In this document: piece by piece, positions 29,322 to 37,820 of the stretch
Numbering within the stretch: position 1 is the first letter of the stretch
Layout of the letters: the number at the start of each line of letters is the position of its first letter
The notes under the pieces: model-generated
Seen by the model: the letters and a program-made list of their open reading frames with translations, nothing else
Databases searched by the model: none
Told to the model about the DNA's origin: nothing
Assembly: GCA_016714685.1 (NCBI GenBank)
Contig: JADKCH010000002.1
Location: 252,957-316,956 of the forward strand
Direction: 5' to 3'
DNA from: Candidatus Geothrix odensensis
GTDB lineage: Bacteria; Acidobacteriota; Holophagae; Holophagales; Holophagaceae
DNA: 64,000 nt
Position numbers and translations under genes: made by a program

Positions 29322-29822
29322 ATGCCCTCCCCCACCCCCCACCAGCTCGATCCGGACCACCTCCGCTTCATGACGGGCGGCGTGTCCATCAACACCGCAT
29401 CCAGCGGCGCGAGCGGCCTTCCCAGCCAGTGCCGGGCCTTCGGCTGTCGGGTGGACGACGGGGGCCGGCGCATCAGGGTGTTCCTGTCGGGGGCCCAGGC
29501 GGCGGACCTCCTGCGGGACGTCGGGCAGTCGCGCGCCCTTGCCGTGGTCTTCAGCGACCCTCCCACGCACCGGACCATCCAGATCAAGGGGCGGGACGCA
29601 CGGGTGGAGCGGTTGGCGCCGGGCGACCCGGCAGTGGTGGCGGCCTACCGGACAGCCTTCGTCGCCTGCCTGCGACCCCTGGGCTTCACGGAGCCCATGG
29701 TGCGGGCCCTGCTGGACTGCCCGGACGCGGACCTGGTGGCCGTGGCCTTCACGCCGGAGGCCGCCTTCAACCAGACGCCGGGGGCCCAGGCCGGCACGCC
29801 ACTGCAGGCGGGTGCGAAATGA
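29322..29822 (+). CDS. Small FMN-binding split-barrel-like protein (PPOX-related)
   Basis: A 166-residue cytoplasmic protein. Segments such as TASSGASGLPSQCRAFGCRV, RIRVFLSGAQAADLL and HRTIQIKGRDARVERL resemble PPOX-type flavin-binding barrels, in which a strand of this kind compares colour-neutral small-molecule oxidoreductases; the match is partial. It overlaps the next gene by 4 nt (ATGA), and that gene also starts with a PPOX-like domain, which supports the assignment. No specific substrate can be named. Confidence 0.6.
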   Translation: MPSPTPHQLDPDHLRFMTGGVSINTASSGASGLPSQCRAFGCRVDDGGRRIRVFLSGAQAADLLRDVGQSRALAVVFSDPPTHRTIQIKGRDARVERLAPGDPAVVAAYRTAFVACLRPLGFTEPMVRALLDCPDADLVAVAFTPEAAFNQTPGAQAGTPLQAGAK

Positions 29823-31168
29823 TCCCCACCCGCGCCCTCCGCGACTGCCTCGACGGCGCCATTCCCGGCGTGGTCTCCACCTGCGCGCCGGACGGCACGC
29901 CCAACATCGCCTACATGTCCCAGGGCCAATACGTCGACGGGGAGCACCTGGCCCTGTCCTACCAGTTCTTCAACCGCACCCGCCAGAACATCCTGGCCAA
30001 CCCCCACGCCACCCTGGGCCTCATCCACCCCCAGACGGCCCAGCAGTACCGGGTCCATCTCACCTATCAGCGCACCGAGACCGCGGGCCCCATCTTCGAA
30101 TCCATGAAGGCCAAGCTGGCGGGCATCGCCTCCCACACGGGCATGAGCGGCGTGTTCCATCTGCAGGGCTCGGACCTCTACCGCATCGACCGGGTGGAGG
30201 TCGTGCCCGGCAGCACCCTGCCCCTGCCGGTGCCGGCCGTGGACCACCTCCCCGCCCTCCGCGCCTGCATGGAGCGCCTGCCCGCCACCCCGGACGCCGA
30301 GTCCCTGCTGGATGCCCTGCTGGACGGACTGGAGCGGCACTTCGGCATCGAGCAGGCCCTGGTGCTGATGCTCGATCCCGTGCGGGACCGCCTCTACACC
30401 GTGGCCAGCCGGGGGTACGCGACCTCCGGCGTGGGCTCCGAGATCCAGGTGGGCGACGGCGTCATCGGCGTGGCCGCCCGCGAGCGCGTACCCATCCGCA
30501 TCTCGCACATGACCTCCGAGTACGCTTACGGCCTGGCCATGCGCGAGGGCGCCGCGCCGCGCGGGTCCGACCTCCCGCAGGATTCCGAGATCCCCTTCCC
30601 GGGCCTGGCCGCGCCGGGCAGCCAGCTGGCCGTGCCCATCCCGGGCGCCCGCGAGCCCCTGGGCGTGCTCTTCGTGGAAAGCCCCCAGGAGATGCGCTTC
30701 TCCCACGCCGACGAGGATGCCCTGGTGGCCCTGGTGGCCCAGGTGGCAGCCCTGTTCCGCCTCTTCCTCGCGGAGCTGGATCTGGCCGACGAGTTCCAGC
30801 CCGCCCCGGAGAAGGTGTCCCAGCCCAGCGGAGCGCCGCTGCGGGTGCGGCACTACGCCGTCAACGACAGCGTCTTCCTGGGGGACGACTACCTCATCAA
30901 GGGCGTGGCGGGGAACATCCTCTGGACCCTGCTGCAGGACCACCAGGCCTCGGGGCGCACCCAGTTCAGCAACCGAGAGCTGCGCGCCGACCCGCGCGTG
31001 CGCCTGCCGGACCAGAGCGACAACCTGGAGGCCCGCCTGGTGCTGCTCCACCGCCGCCTGGCGGAGCGGCAGGCCTGCGTGCAGATGGAGAAGACGGGGC
31101 GGGGCCGCTTCCGCCTGAACATCTGCCGCCCCCTGGAGCTGGAGGACATGGACCCGGGGGCGGGCTGA
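29819..31168 (+). CDS. PPOX-like flavin domain fused to GAF sensor and C-terminal winged helix
   Basis: A 449-residue fusion. Residues about 1-140 look like a pyridoxamine-phosphate-oxidase-like barrel (GVVSTCAPDGTPNIAYMSQGQYVDG, split here by eye). About 160-325 form a GAF domain (LLDGLERHFGIEQALVLMLD, IQVGDGVIGVAARERVPIRI, LAVPIPGAREPLGVLFVES). The last 100 residues (NDSVFLGDDYLIKGVAGNIL...FSNRELRADP) resemble a winged-helix output. It could sense a flavin- or redox-linked signal and act on DNA or a partner. The upstream gene overlaps by 4 nt. Fusion is evident; function is inferred. Confidence 0.72.
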   Translation: MIPTRALRDCLDGAIPGVVSTCAPDGTPNIAYMSQGQYVDGEHLALSYQFFNRTRQNILANPHATLGLIHPQTAQQYRVHLTYQRTETAGPIFESMKAKLAGIASHTGMSGVFHLQGSDLYRIDRVEVVPGSTLPLPVPAVDHLPALRACMERLPATPDAESLLDALLDGLERHFGIEQALVLMLDPVRDRLYTVASRGYATSGVGSEIQVGDGVIGVAARERVPIRISHMTSEYAYGLAMREGAAPRGSDLPQDSEIPFPGLAAPGSQLAVPIPGAREPLGVLFVESPQEMRFSHADEDALVALVAQVAALFRLFLAELDLADEFQPAPEKVSQPSGAPLRVRHYAVNDSVFLGDDYLIKGVAGNILWTLLQDHQASGRTQFSNRELRADPRVRLPDQSDNLEARLVLLHRRLAERQACVQMEKTGRGRFRLNICRPLELEDMDPGAG

Positions 31169-31188
31169 GCCGCCTTCAGACTTCACTT

Positions 31189-31228
31189 TTCTTAAAAGCT
31201 TCTTAAAGGCTTGCTAATTCTTTCTTAA
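31189..31228 (+). promoter_or_regulatory. Phased TTCTTAA repeats upstream of the cytochrome pair
   Basis: Three copies of TTCTTAA at 31189, 31200 and 31222, spaced 11 and 22 bp, that is, on one face of the helix. Direct repeats with 11-bp spacing are typical of OmpR/PhoB-type response regulators. An extended -10-like TGCGATAAC lies at 31263-31271. The block is AT-rich in a GC-rich genome and sits about 90-130 bp before the cytochrome start. Confidence 0.55.
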
Positions 31229-31316
31229 GGGTGGAAAAAACCATTAAACCGATCTCGCCTGGTGCGATAACCCCTCATCGGGACCCGAACCCCCCCGACC
31301 CCTGATGAGGTGCACC

Positions 31317-31859
31317 ATGACCCTGACCCGCCCCTTCCTCCTGGCCCTCCTCGGCGCATCCCTGGCCCAGGCCGGCGCCCCAGCCCCGTCCGTCATCCAG
31401 CGCGGGGCCTACCTGGTCCAGGTGGGCGGCTGCAACGACTGCCACACCCCCCTCAAGATGGGCCCCAAGGGCCCCGAGCCGGACATGAGCCGCATGCTGT
31501 CGGGCCACCCGGAGGCCCTGAAGATGCCCCCGGCCCCCCAGCTGCCCGAGGGTCCCTGGATGGTGACCATGGCCGCCACGGCCACGGCCTTCGCCGGTCC
31601 CTGGGGCGTGAGCCACGCCGCGAACCTGACCCCGGACAAGGAGACCGGCCTGGGCAGCTGGACCGAGGCCCAGTTCCTCCAGATGATCCGCTCGGGCCGC
31701 CACCTGGGCCAGGGCCGCCCCATCCTTCCGCCCATGCCCGTGCAGGGCCTGCGCGCCGCCACCGAGGCCGACCAGAAGGCCATCTTCGCCTACCTGAAGT
31801 CCATCCCCGCCATCTCCAACCGCGTGCCCGCCGCGGTCGAGCCGGTCGCCTCCCACTGA
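31317..31859 (+). CDS. Monoheme c-type cytochrome, exported
   Basis: A 180-residue protein with signal peptide MTLTRPFLLALLGASLAQA. The heme site is GGCNDCHTP near residue 41; the late LPPMPVQGLRAATEADQKAIFAYLKSI carries the Met ligand region and the conserved final helix of class I cytochromes. Size and the RGAYLVQVGGCNDCHTP start resemble cytochrome subunits of membrane dehydrogenases. It is 12 bp upstream of a diheme protein gene, so they likely work together in periplasmic electron transfer. Partner enzyme not visible here. Confidence 0.85.
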   Translation: MTLTRPFLLALLGASLAQAGAPAPSVIQRGAYLVQVGGCNDCHTPLKMGPKGPEPDMSRMLSGHPEALKMPPAPQLPEGPWMVTMAATATAFAGPWGVSHAANLTPDKETGLGSWTEAQFLQMIRSGRHLGQGRPILPPMPVQGLRAATEADQKAIFAYLKSIPAISNRVPAAVEPVASH

Positions 31860-31871
31860 TCCGGATCCCCC

Positions 31872-32897
31872 ATGCGCGCCCTCCTCATCGCCCTCGTGGT
31901 GGCCCTCGGCCTGACGCCGGCGGCCGCCCGGACCGCTCCCCAGCCGCCCCGCCTGCTCTCCCAGACGGGCCTCTACTCGGCGCCCGGCGTGGTGGACGCC
32001 CGGCACCTGGCCTATGCGCCCCAGTACCCCCTGTGGACGGATGGCGCGGCCAAGGCCCGGTGGCTCCACCTCCCGGCCGGGGCGGCCATCGATGGGCGGG
32101 ATGAGGACGGCTGGGTCTTCCCGGTGGGCACCAAGGCCTGGAAGGAGTTCGCCTTCCAGGGCCGCAAGGTCGAGACCCGGCTCCTCTGGAAGACCGGCCC
32201 CAAGACCTGGGCCTTCGCCAGCTATGCCTGGAACGCGGACCAGAGCGACGCCGTGCTCGTGCCCGAGGCGGGCCTGCCGGATGCCGCCGAGGTGGCGCCC
32301 GGGGTGCGGCACAGCATCCCGTCCCGCTCCGACTGCCGGAGCTGCCACGGCCAGGAGCAGGTCGAGGTCCTCGGCTTCACCGCCCTCCAGCTCTCCCCGG
32401 ACCGGGATCCTGGCGCCATCCACGGCGAGCCGCTCCAACCCGGCATGGTCACCCTCCGCGACCTGGTGGCCCGCCGCCTGCTGCGGGGCACCCGCCCCGA
32501 TCTGCTGAGCCGCCCGCCCCGCATCCAGGCGGCCACCCCCGCCACCCGCGCCGCCCTGGGCTATCTCGCGGCCAACTGCGGCGCCTGCCACCGGGCGGAC
32601 CGGCCCCTCCCGGGCCTGGACCTGGACTTCCGCCACACCTCCCGCATCGCGCGGGAGGCCGAGGAGCCCGGCCTCCGCACCACCCTCCGCCGCCCCAGCC
32701 TCTACCAGGCCTCCGGCACCGACGCGAACCCGCGCCTCCAGCCCGGCGACCCCGGCCGCAGCACCCTGCTCCACAGGATGGCCTCCCGGCGGCCCACCTC
32801 CCAGATGCCCCCCCTGGGCTCGGCCCTGGTGGACCAGGAGGCCGTGACCCGCCTAAGCCACTGGATCGCTGACCTGCCGCTCTCGCCGTCGCACTGA
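31872..32897 (+). CDS. Diheme c-type cytochrome of the SO2930/HNE_0200-like family
   Basis: A 341-residue exported protein with two heme sites, CRSCHG (about 157) and CGACHR (about 237). The N-terminal half has features of this family: YPLWTDGAAKARWLHLP, FPVGTKAWKEFAF, a YAWNADQSDAVL stretch and a SIPSRSDCRSCHG lead-in to the first heme. Signal peptide MRALLIALVVALGLTPAAA. No catalytic function is established for the family. Encoded directly behind the monoheme cytochrome. Confidence 0.8.
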   Translation: MRALLIALVVALGLTPAAARTAPQPPRLLSQTGLYSAPGVVDARHLAYAPQYPLWTDGAAKARWLHLPAGAAIDGRDEDGWVFPVGTKAWKEFAFQGRKVETRLLWKTGPKTWAFASYAWNADQSDAVLVPEAGLPDAAEVAPGVRHSIPSRSDCRSCHGQEQVEVLGFTALQLSPDRDPGAIHGEPLQPGMVTLRDLVARRLLRGTRPDLLSRPPRIQAATPATRAALGYLAANCGACHRADRPLPGLDLDFRHTSRIAREAEEPGLRTTLRRPSLYQASGTDANPRLQPGDPGRSTLLHRMASRRPTSQMPPLGSALVDQEAVTRLSHWIADLPLSPSH

Positions 32898-32941
32898 TCC
32901 GATCGTTCCCTCCTTTCCTCACCCCGATTCCGAGGTCCGCC

Positions 32942-33898
32942 ATGCCCGCACCCCAACCCTCCCGCCAGGATCTGCTCGCCGCCATGCTCCGCATCCGGGC
33001 CTACGAAGAAAAGATCGTGGCCTTCCACGAGCAGGGGCCCTTCCCCCACGTCTGCACCTCCGTGGGCCAGGAGGCCGCCGCCGTGGGCGTGGTCTCGGCC
33101 CTTGAGCGCGAGGACCAGATCCTCACCAACCACCGCAGCGCCGGCCACCTGCTGGCCCGCGGGGCCGATCCCGGCCGCCTCCTCGCCGAGGTCATGGGTC
33201 GCGCCACGGGCTACTGCAAGGGCCGCAGCGGCACCCTGCACATCTCCGCCAAGGAGCTGGGCGTCATCCTCACCTCCACCATCGTGGGGGGCGAGCTGTC
33301 CCTGGCGCCGGGCGTGGCGCTCTCGCGCACCCTGCTCGGCGGTGAGGGCATCGTGGTCTGCTTTTTCGGGGACGGCGCCGCCTGCGAGGGCATCTTCCAC
33401 GAGTCGCTGAACCTGGCCTCGGTCTGGAACCTGCCCGTGCTCTACGTCTGCGAGAACAACCAGTGGCAGGCCTTCGTGCACCGCAGGGAGACCATGGTGG
33501 GCGATCACATCGCCCCCTGGGCCGCGTCCTACGGCATGGACAGCCTGGTGGTGGATGGCAATGACGTGGAGGCCGTGCTGGAGGCGGCCACCCGCGCCGC
33601 GGCCCAGGTGCGCGCCACCCGGCGCCCCTTCCTCCTGGAGGCCTGGACCTACCGCCAGCGGGGCCACATGGAGCCCCACGACCAGTCCTACGTGGACCCC
33701 GCCGAGCTCGAGGCCTGGCTGCCCAAGGATCCCATCGCCCGGCTGGAGGCCCGCCTCCTGGCCGACGGAGAGCTCACCCCGGCGGGCCTCGAGACCCTCC
33801 GCGCCCAGGCCCGCGCGGCCATGGACAGTGCCGCGGCCTTCGCCCTCGACTCGCCCTATCCCGATCCCTCCGAACTCACCGCCGACGTCTACGCCTAG
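32942..33898 (+). CDS. 2-oxoacid (pyruvate/acetoin-type) dehydrogenase E1 alpha subunit
   Basis: A 318-residue thiamine-diphosphate enzyme subunit. The ThDP motif starts GDGAACEGIFHESLNLASVW and ends VLYVCENNQW; the GRSGTLHIS segment and RQRGHMEPHD phosphorylation-loop region match E1 alpha proteins. It decarboxylates a 2-oxoacid or acetoin and passes the acyl group to a lipoyl E2. The E1 beta gene follows after 9 bp. No E2 or E3 gene is nearby, so the complex must be completed from elsewhere in the genome. Confidence 0.9.
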   Translation: MPAPQPSRQDLLAAMLRIRAYEEKIVAFHEQGPFPHVCTSVGQEAAAVGVVSALEREDQILTNHRSAGHLLARGADPGRLLAEVMGRATGYCKGRSGTLHISAKELGVILTSTIVGGELSLAPGVALSRTLLGGEGIVVCFFGDGAACEGIFHESLNLASVWNLPVLYVCENNQWQAFVHRRETMVGDHIAPWAASYGMDSLVVDGNDVEAVLEAATRAAAQVRATRRPFLLEAWTYRQRGHMEPHDQSYVDPAELEAWLPKDPIARLEARLLADGELTPAGLETLRAQARAAMDSAAAFALDSPYPDPSELTADVYA

Positions 33899-33907
33899 GA
33901 GCCTCCC

Positions 33908-34885
33908 ATGTCCCTCATCACTGCCCATGAAGCCCTCGACCAGGCCCTGGCCGAAGAGATGCACCGCGACAGCCGCGTGCTGATGTTCGGCGAAGGCGTC
34001 GCCACCAAGCGCAAGCACCTGCTGGACGCCTTCGGCCCCCAGCGCGTGCGCAACACCCCCCTCGCCGAGGGCATCATCGCCGGCACCGCCGCCGGCGCCG
34101 CCGCCACGGGCCTGCGCCCGGTGGTGGACCTGCTCTTCGCGCCCTTCCTCTGCTTCGCCATGGACGAGATCGTGAACAGCGCGGGCAAGCTGCGCTACAT
34201 GTCCGGCGGCCAGTTCGCGTTTCCCATGGTGGTGCTCGCCCTGACCGGCGGCGGCTGGACCGTGGGCGCCCAGCACAACCACAACGTCGAGGCCTGGTTC
34301 GTCCACAGCCCCGGCCTCAAGGTCGTGATGCCCTCCACCCCCGAGGACTTCAAGGGCCTCATGAAGGCCGCCATCCGGGACGACAACCCCGTGCTCTTCT
34401 TCATGGACATGGCCCTGGCCTTCGTGCCGGGCGAGGTGCCCGAGGGCGAGGTGCTCATCCCCCTGGGCGAGGCGGCCGTCCGCCGCGAGGGCTCGGACCT
34501 GACCCTCATCTCGTACGCCAAGACGGTGCCCGCCTGCCTGGCCGCCGCCGAGACCCTGGCGGAGCAGGGCGTCTCCGCCGAGGTGATCGACCTGCGCACC
34601 CTCAAGCCCCTGGACGAGGCCACCATCCTGGCCTCGGTGCGGAAGACCGGGCGCGTCATCGTCGTGCACGAGGCGGGCCGGCTCTGCGGCGTGGGCGCCG
34701 AGGTGGCCGCCCTGATCTCAGAGCAGGCCTTCGAGGCCCTGAAGGCCCCGGTGCTGCGGATCACGGGTCCCGACGCCCCGGCGCCCTCCAGCTATGTGCT
34801 GGAGCAGGCCTTCATCCCCCAGGCCGGGGCCATCGTGGCCGCGGGGCTGCGCCTGGCCGAGCGGCCCGCGGCCGTCGCGGGCTGA
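33908..34885 (+). CDS. 2-oxoacid (pyruvate/acetoin-type) dehydrogenase E1 beta subunit
   Basis: A 325-residue subunit of the E1 heterotetramer. Typical segments are MFGEGVATKRKHLLDAFGP, NTPLAEGIIAGTAAGAA, the MDEIVNSAGKLRYMSGGQF loop and the C-terminal EVIDLRTLKPLDEATILASV followed by GRVIVVHEA of the transketolase C domain. It pairs with the alpha subunit immediately upstream. Substrate (pyruvate, acetoin or branched-chain acids) is not certain. Confidence 0.9.
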   Translation: MSLITAHEALDQALAEEMHRDSRVLMFGEGVATKRKHLLDAFGPQRVRNTPLAEGIIAGTAAGAAATGLRPVVDLLFAPFLCFAMDEIVNSAGKLRYMSGGQFAFPMVVLALTGGGWTVGAQHNHNVEAWFVHSPGLKVVMPSTPEDFKGLMKAAIRDDNPVLFFMDMALAFVPGEVPEGEVLIPLGEAAVRREGSDLTLISYAKTVPACLAAAETLAEQGVSAEVIDLRTLKPLDEATILASVRKTGRVIVVHEAGRLCGVGAEVAALISEQAFEALKAPVLRITGPDAPAPSSYVLEQAFIPQAGAIVAAGLRLAERPAAVAG

Positions 34886-34894
34886 GCGGGGAAC

Positions 34895-35830
34895 TCAGCG
34901 GGCCTCACGGGGCATCACCTGCAGCGTCCCGGGCCCCCGCGCTTTCCCCAGTGAATTGGCGACGCCGACCCGCCGCAGGCCGGGCCTTGTGGTGGGGGAA
35001 AGGTAGACCCGCACCACGGCCTGCCCAGGGGAGAGGACCTGCGGCGGGGCCAGCACGGCGATGTCCTTTCCGAAGGAGAGCCGCATGTCGGCGGTGAGGT
35101 TCCGTCCCGTGAGCCGCAGCTCGGCCTCCGCCCCCGCGCGGAGCTGGGCCGGCGCCACCGTCTCGACCCGCGGGGGCTCGCCGCGGTCCAGGCGCACAAA
35201 GTAGCGGATCACCGGCACCTGGAAGGTGACCGGAGGCGACAGGATGCGCAGGCTCACCTGGTGCTCGCCCAGCTCCGTGGTGGGCAGCGAGGGCAGGTCG
35301 CGGGAATCCACGGTGACGGCCGCGGCGAAGGACACCTGGCGCGTGACCGTGCCCACGGGCACGCCATCGACGGTCCACTGGGCCAGGAAGGTGCCCGTGC
35401 CTTCGCCCTTGAGGTCGAGGTAGGCCACCAGGGGGCCGGCGCCCTGGGGCACGGCGGCCTCGGTGCCGCCATCCTCCCAGCGCAGGCGCAGCATCGAAAG
35501 GCTGAAGGGCGCCACGGGATGGTCCGCCACCCGCACCCGGGCCTGGGCCACCTGGGGCGGGGAGAGGGCCCCGCCGTTGAGCGACCGGTACATGGCCCGC
35601 ACCGTGTAGGAGCCGGGGGTCGCATAGGTGGTGGTGGCGATGGCACCACCATCCACCGAGCGGCCATCCCCGAAGGACCAGAGCACCTGCCCGGCGGGAG
35701 CGGGGTTCGCCGTGAGGATGAAGGTGACCGGCCGGCCCGGCAAGGGCAGCCCCGGATTGGCGGTGATGGTGCCTTGCGCCCGCAGCACCAGGGCGAGGGA
35801 GAGGGCGAGGCAGGTGTGGAACCAGCGCAT
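34895..35830 (-). CDS. Exported PKD-domain protein
   Basis: A 311-residue secreted protein. After the signal MRWFHTCLALSLALVLRAQG comes a PKD-like fold: TFILTANPAPAGQVLWSFGDGRSVDGG and YATPGSYTVRAMY. The C-terminal 90 residues (LRAGAEAELRLTGRNLTADMRLSFG...RRVGVANSLG) resemble an IPT/TIG immunoglobulin-like domain. It follows a beta-barrel protein gene by 10 bp on the same strand, so it may be an accessory or surface partner of that barrel. Its role is unknown. Confidence 0.78.
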   Translation of the reverse strand: MRWFHTCLALSLALVLRAQGTITANPGLPLPGRPVTFILTANPAPAGQVLWSFGDGRSVDGGAIATTTYATPGSYTVRAMYRSLNGGALSPPQVAQARVRVADHPVAPFSLSMLRLRWEDGGTEAAVPQGAGPLVAYLDLKGEGTGTFLAQWTVDGVPVGTVTRQVSFAAAVTVDSRDLPSLPTTELGEHQVSLRILSPPVTFQVPVIRYFVRLDRGEPPRVETVAPAQLRAGAEAELRLTGRNLTADMRLSFGKDIAVLAPPQVLSPGQAVVRVYLSPTTRPGLRRVGVANSLGKARGPGTLQVMPREAR

Positions 35831-35840
35831 GGTCCGCCCT

Positions 35841-37793
35841 TCAGTAGGACAGGTTGAGGAGGAGGAAGAGGCGGTTGTCTTCGACGATGCCCAGGAAGTC
35901 CGGGTTGCGGGTGTAGCGGGCCTTCAGCCCGAGGCTGCCCCGCGCCAGGTTCCGGAGGTAGGGATCCAGCGTGAGGCCCAGGGTGCCTTCGGCCGTGGCG
36001 GCGTTCAGTGTCGTGCCCGTGCTGAGCACGGTGCGGGAGGCGCCCCCGTTCAGGAGCAGCTGCAGCGTGCCGGGGATGAGGCTGAACTGGGCGTTCAGGA
36101 AGGCATTGGCGATGGTGGTCTGCTGATCTCCAGGCTGGCTGAGGATCCGCGACCAGCTCAGGTTCGGGGAGAGGCGGCCCCAGGTCCCCAGGCCCAGGTT
36201 CCCCCCCAGGGACAGCGCCTTGCTGCTGCCGGTGCTGCGGGTGTAGCCGGTGGATTGGAGCTGGTCGAACTGGGCGTTGAAGGTGAGCACCACCTGGGGC
36301 GGCAGCACCAGGTCGAAGCCCGTGACCACGCCGGTGCGCTCGCTGTTGCTGAAGGGGATGAACGGATTGGCCACCACCTCGGCCGCCTGCCGCCCCGCCC
36401 GCAGGCCCACCCGCCAGGTGGCCGTGGGGTTGAGCACCACCCGGGCATCCAGGCTCTGGGACTGGTTCCAGGCCTGGCTCAAGTTCACGCGGCCGGTGGG
36501 GTTGGTGCGCTCGTCCGTGGCCGTGGCGCTGAGGCCCCAGGTGGGCCGGTTCAGGGCCACGCTGCTGTCGAAGACGCGCCGGTCCCCCGTGAAGAAGGCC
36601 ACGCCCACGGTGCCGAAGGCCTGGCCCACGGCGCGATAGCCCGCCTGGGCGCTGAAGCCCCCGTCGGTCCACTGGGTGGCCAGGCGCCAGGCCTGGTCGG
36701 ATTCCATGGGCGTGCCCACCAGGGCGTCTGGGGTGAAGAGGCTCCGGGCGTACTCCCCGGAGACCGCCAGGCGGCTTTCCAGGAAGCGGCCATCCACCAC
36801 CAGCGCCCCGGTGGAGCCCTCCCGCACGGGCAGGGCGAAGGCCGTCACCAGGTTCGCCGCCGTGGCCAGGTCATCCCGCCCGCTGAGGAAGACCAGCCTG
36901 GTCCGCAGGGTGTTGCCGAACCAGAGGCGGCTGAGGGAGCCGCCATAGGCCTCGCTGCCCTCCACGGGCCAGAGCAGGCCCGTCAGCCCGGCCTGCCGCT
37001 GCGTGTTGAGCGCGAAGAGGTGGGCCGCCGTGGGTTGGCCTGAGTAGATGTAGTCGAGGCCCCGCCGCCCCCCGGGGCCCAGGGTGAACTCGGATTCCTG
37101 GGTCATCAGGTCGCCCGCCTGCAGCCGGTGCGCCCCGGCCGCATAGGTCGCCTGGATGTCCCCGATGGTCCACCGGGCCTGGTTCGGCAGCGGCTGGTTC
37201 GAATAGACCAGGCGGGCGCCGAAGGCCAGGTGGCGGTCCTCCTCGTCCTTCTGCAGGACGAGACGGACCTGGCCCGCCGCCAGGAGGGTGGGCTCATCGG
37301 GGACGGCCACCTTCCGGTGGATCAGGTCCGTGGCGCTGCCATCTACATAGATCGGACCGTGGGGCTTCGGCGGCGGCGGGGGCGGGGCAGCGGCCGCTGC
37401 CGCGGGTTCCGGCTCGGCAGAGGCAGGCAGGTTCAGGTTGAAGAAGGCGGTGGGGGCCTCCGCCGGCAGCGTGCTGACGCCCCCCGCCCCCTTGGAGGCC
37501 ACGTAACACTGGATGGGGACGCCCGTGGGCAGCACCGCTTCGGCCCGCGCCGTGAAGAGCCCGTCCTCGCCCCGGGCCAGGGTGAGTGTCTCGAACTCGG
37601 TCTCGCCCGCCCTCCGGTGGAAGAGCACCACCCACTCCGTCCCCGGGGGGGCCTTGGCCTGGACGACCAGGGGCCCGCCGGGCGCGGGTGGCGTGAGGAA
37701 CTCCACCTCCACGGGCGGAGGCGCCTGGGCAACGAGGGCCGGCGCGGCGCCCAGGGCGCACGCCAGCCCTCGCAGGGCTCGTGGCTCAGGCAC
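35841..37793 (-). CDS. Predicted outer-membrane beta-barrel protein with N-terminal Ig-like domain
   Basis: A 650-residue exported protein not matched to a named family. An N-terminal signal (RGLACALGAAPALVAQA) leads into a beta-sandwich-like part (about 20-120), an Ala/Pro linker (EPAAAAAAPPPPPPKP) and a long region of alternating hydrophobic/polar strands (FALPVREGSTGALVVDGRF, VNLSQAWNQSQSLDARVVL and so on) ending NLSY. The terminal aromatic residue and strand pattern point to an outer-membrane barrel of 16 or more strands. Downstream PKD protein and upstream exported Hcp-motif protein are on the same strand, so the three may be one surface system. Confidence 0.68.
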   Translation of the reverse strand: MPEPRALRGLACALGAAPALVAQAPPPVEVEFLTPPAPGGPLVVQAKAPPGTEWVVLFHRRAGETEFETLTLARGEDGLFTARAEAVLPTGVPIQCYVASKGAGGVSTLPAEAPTAFFNLNLPASAEPEPAAAAAAPPPPPPKPHGPIYVDGSATDLIHRKVAVPDEPTLLAAGQVRLVLQKDEEDRHLAFGARLVYSNQPLPNQARWTIGDIQATYAAGAHRLQAGDLMTQESEFTLGPGGRRGLDYIYSGQPTAAHLFALNTQRQAGLTGLLWPVEGSEAYGGSLSRLWFGNTLRTRLVFLSGRDDLATAANLVTAFALPVREGSTGALVVDGRFLESRLAVSGEYARSLFTPDALVGTPMESDQAWRLATQWTDGGFSAQAGYRAVGQAFGTVGVAFFTGDRRVFDSSVALNRPTWGLSATATDERTNPTGRVNLSQAWNQSQSLDARVVLNPTATWRVGLRAGRQAAEVVANPFIPFSNSERTGVVTGFDLVLPPQVVLTFNAQFDQLQSTGYTRSTGSSKALSLGGNLGLGTWGRLSPNLSWSRILSQPGDQQTTIANAFLNAQFSLIPGTLQLLLNGGASRTVLSTGTTLNAATAEGTLGLTLDPYLRNLARGSLGLKARYTRNPDFLGIVEDNRLFLLLNLSY

Positions 37794-37820
37794 GGGTCGG
37801 GACCACGCGGTCGCTCCGGG

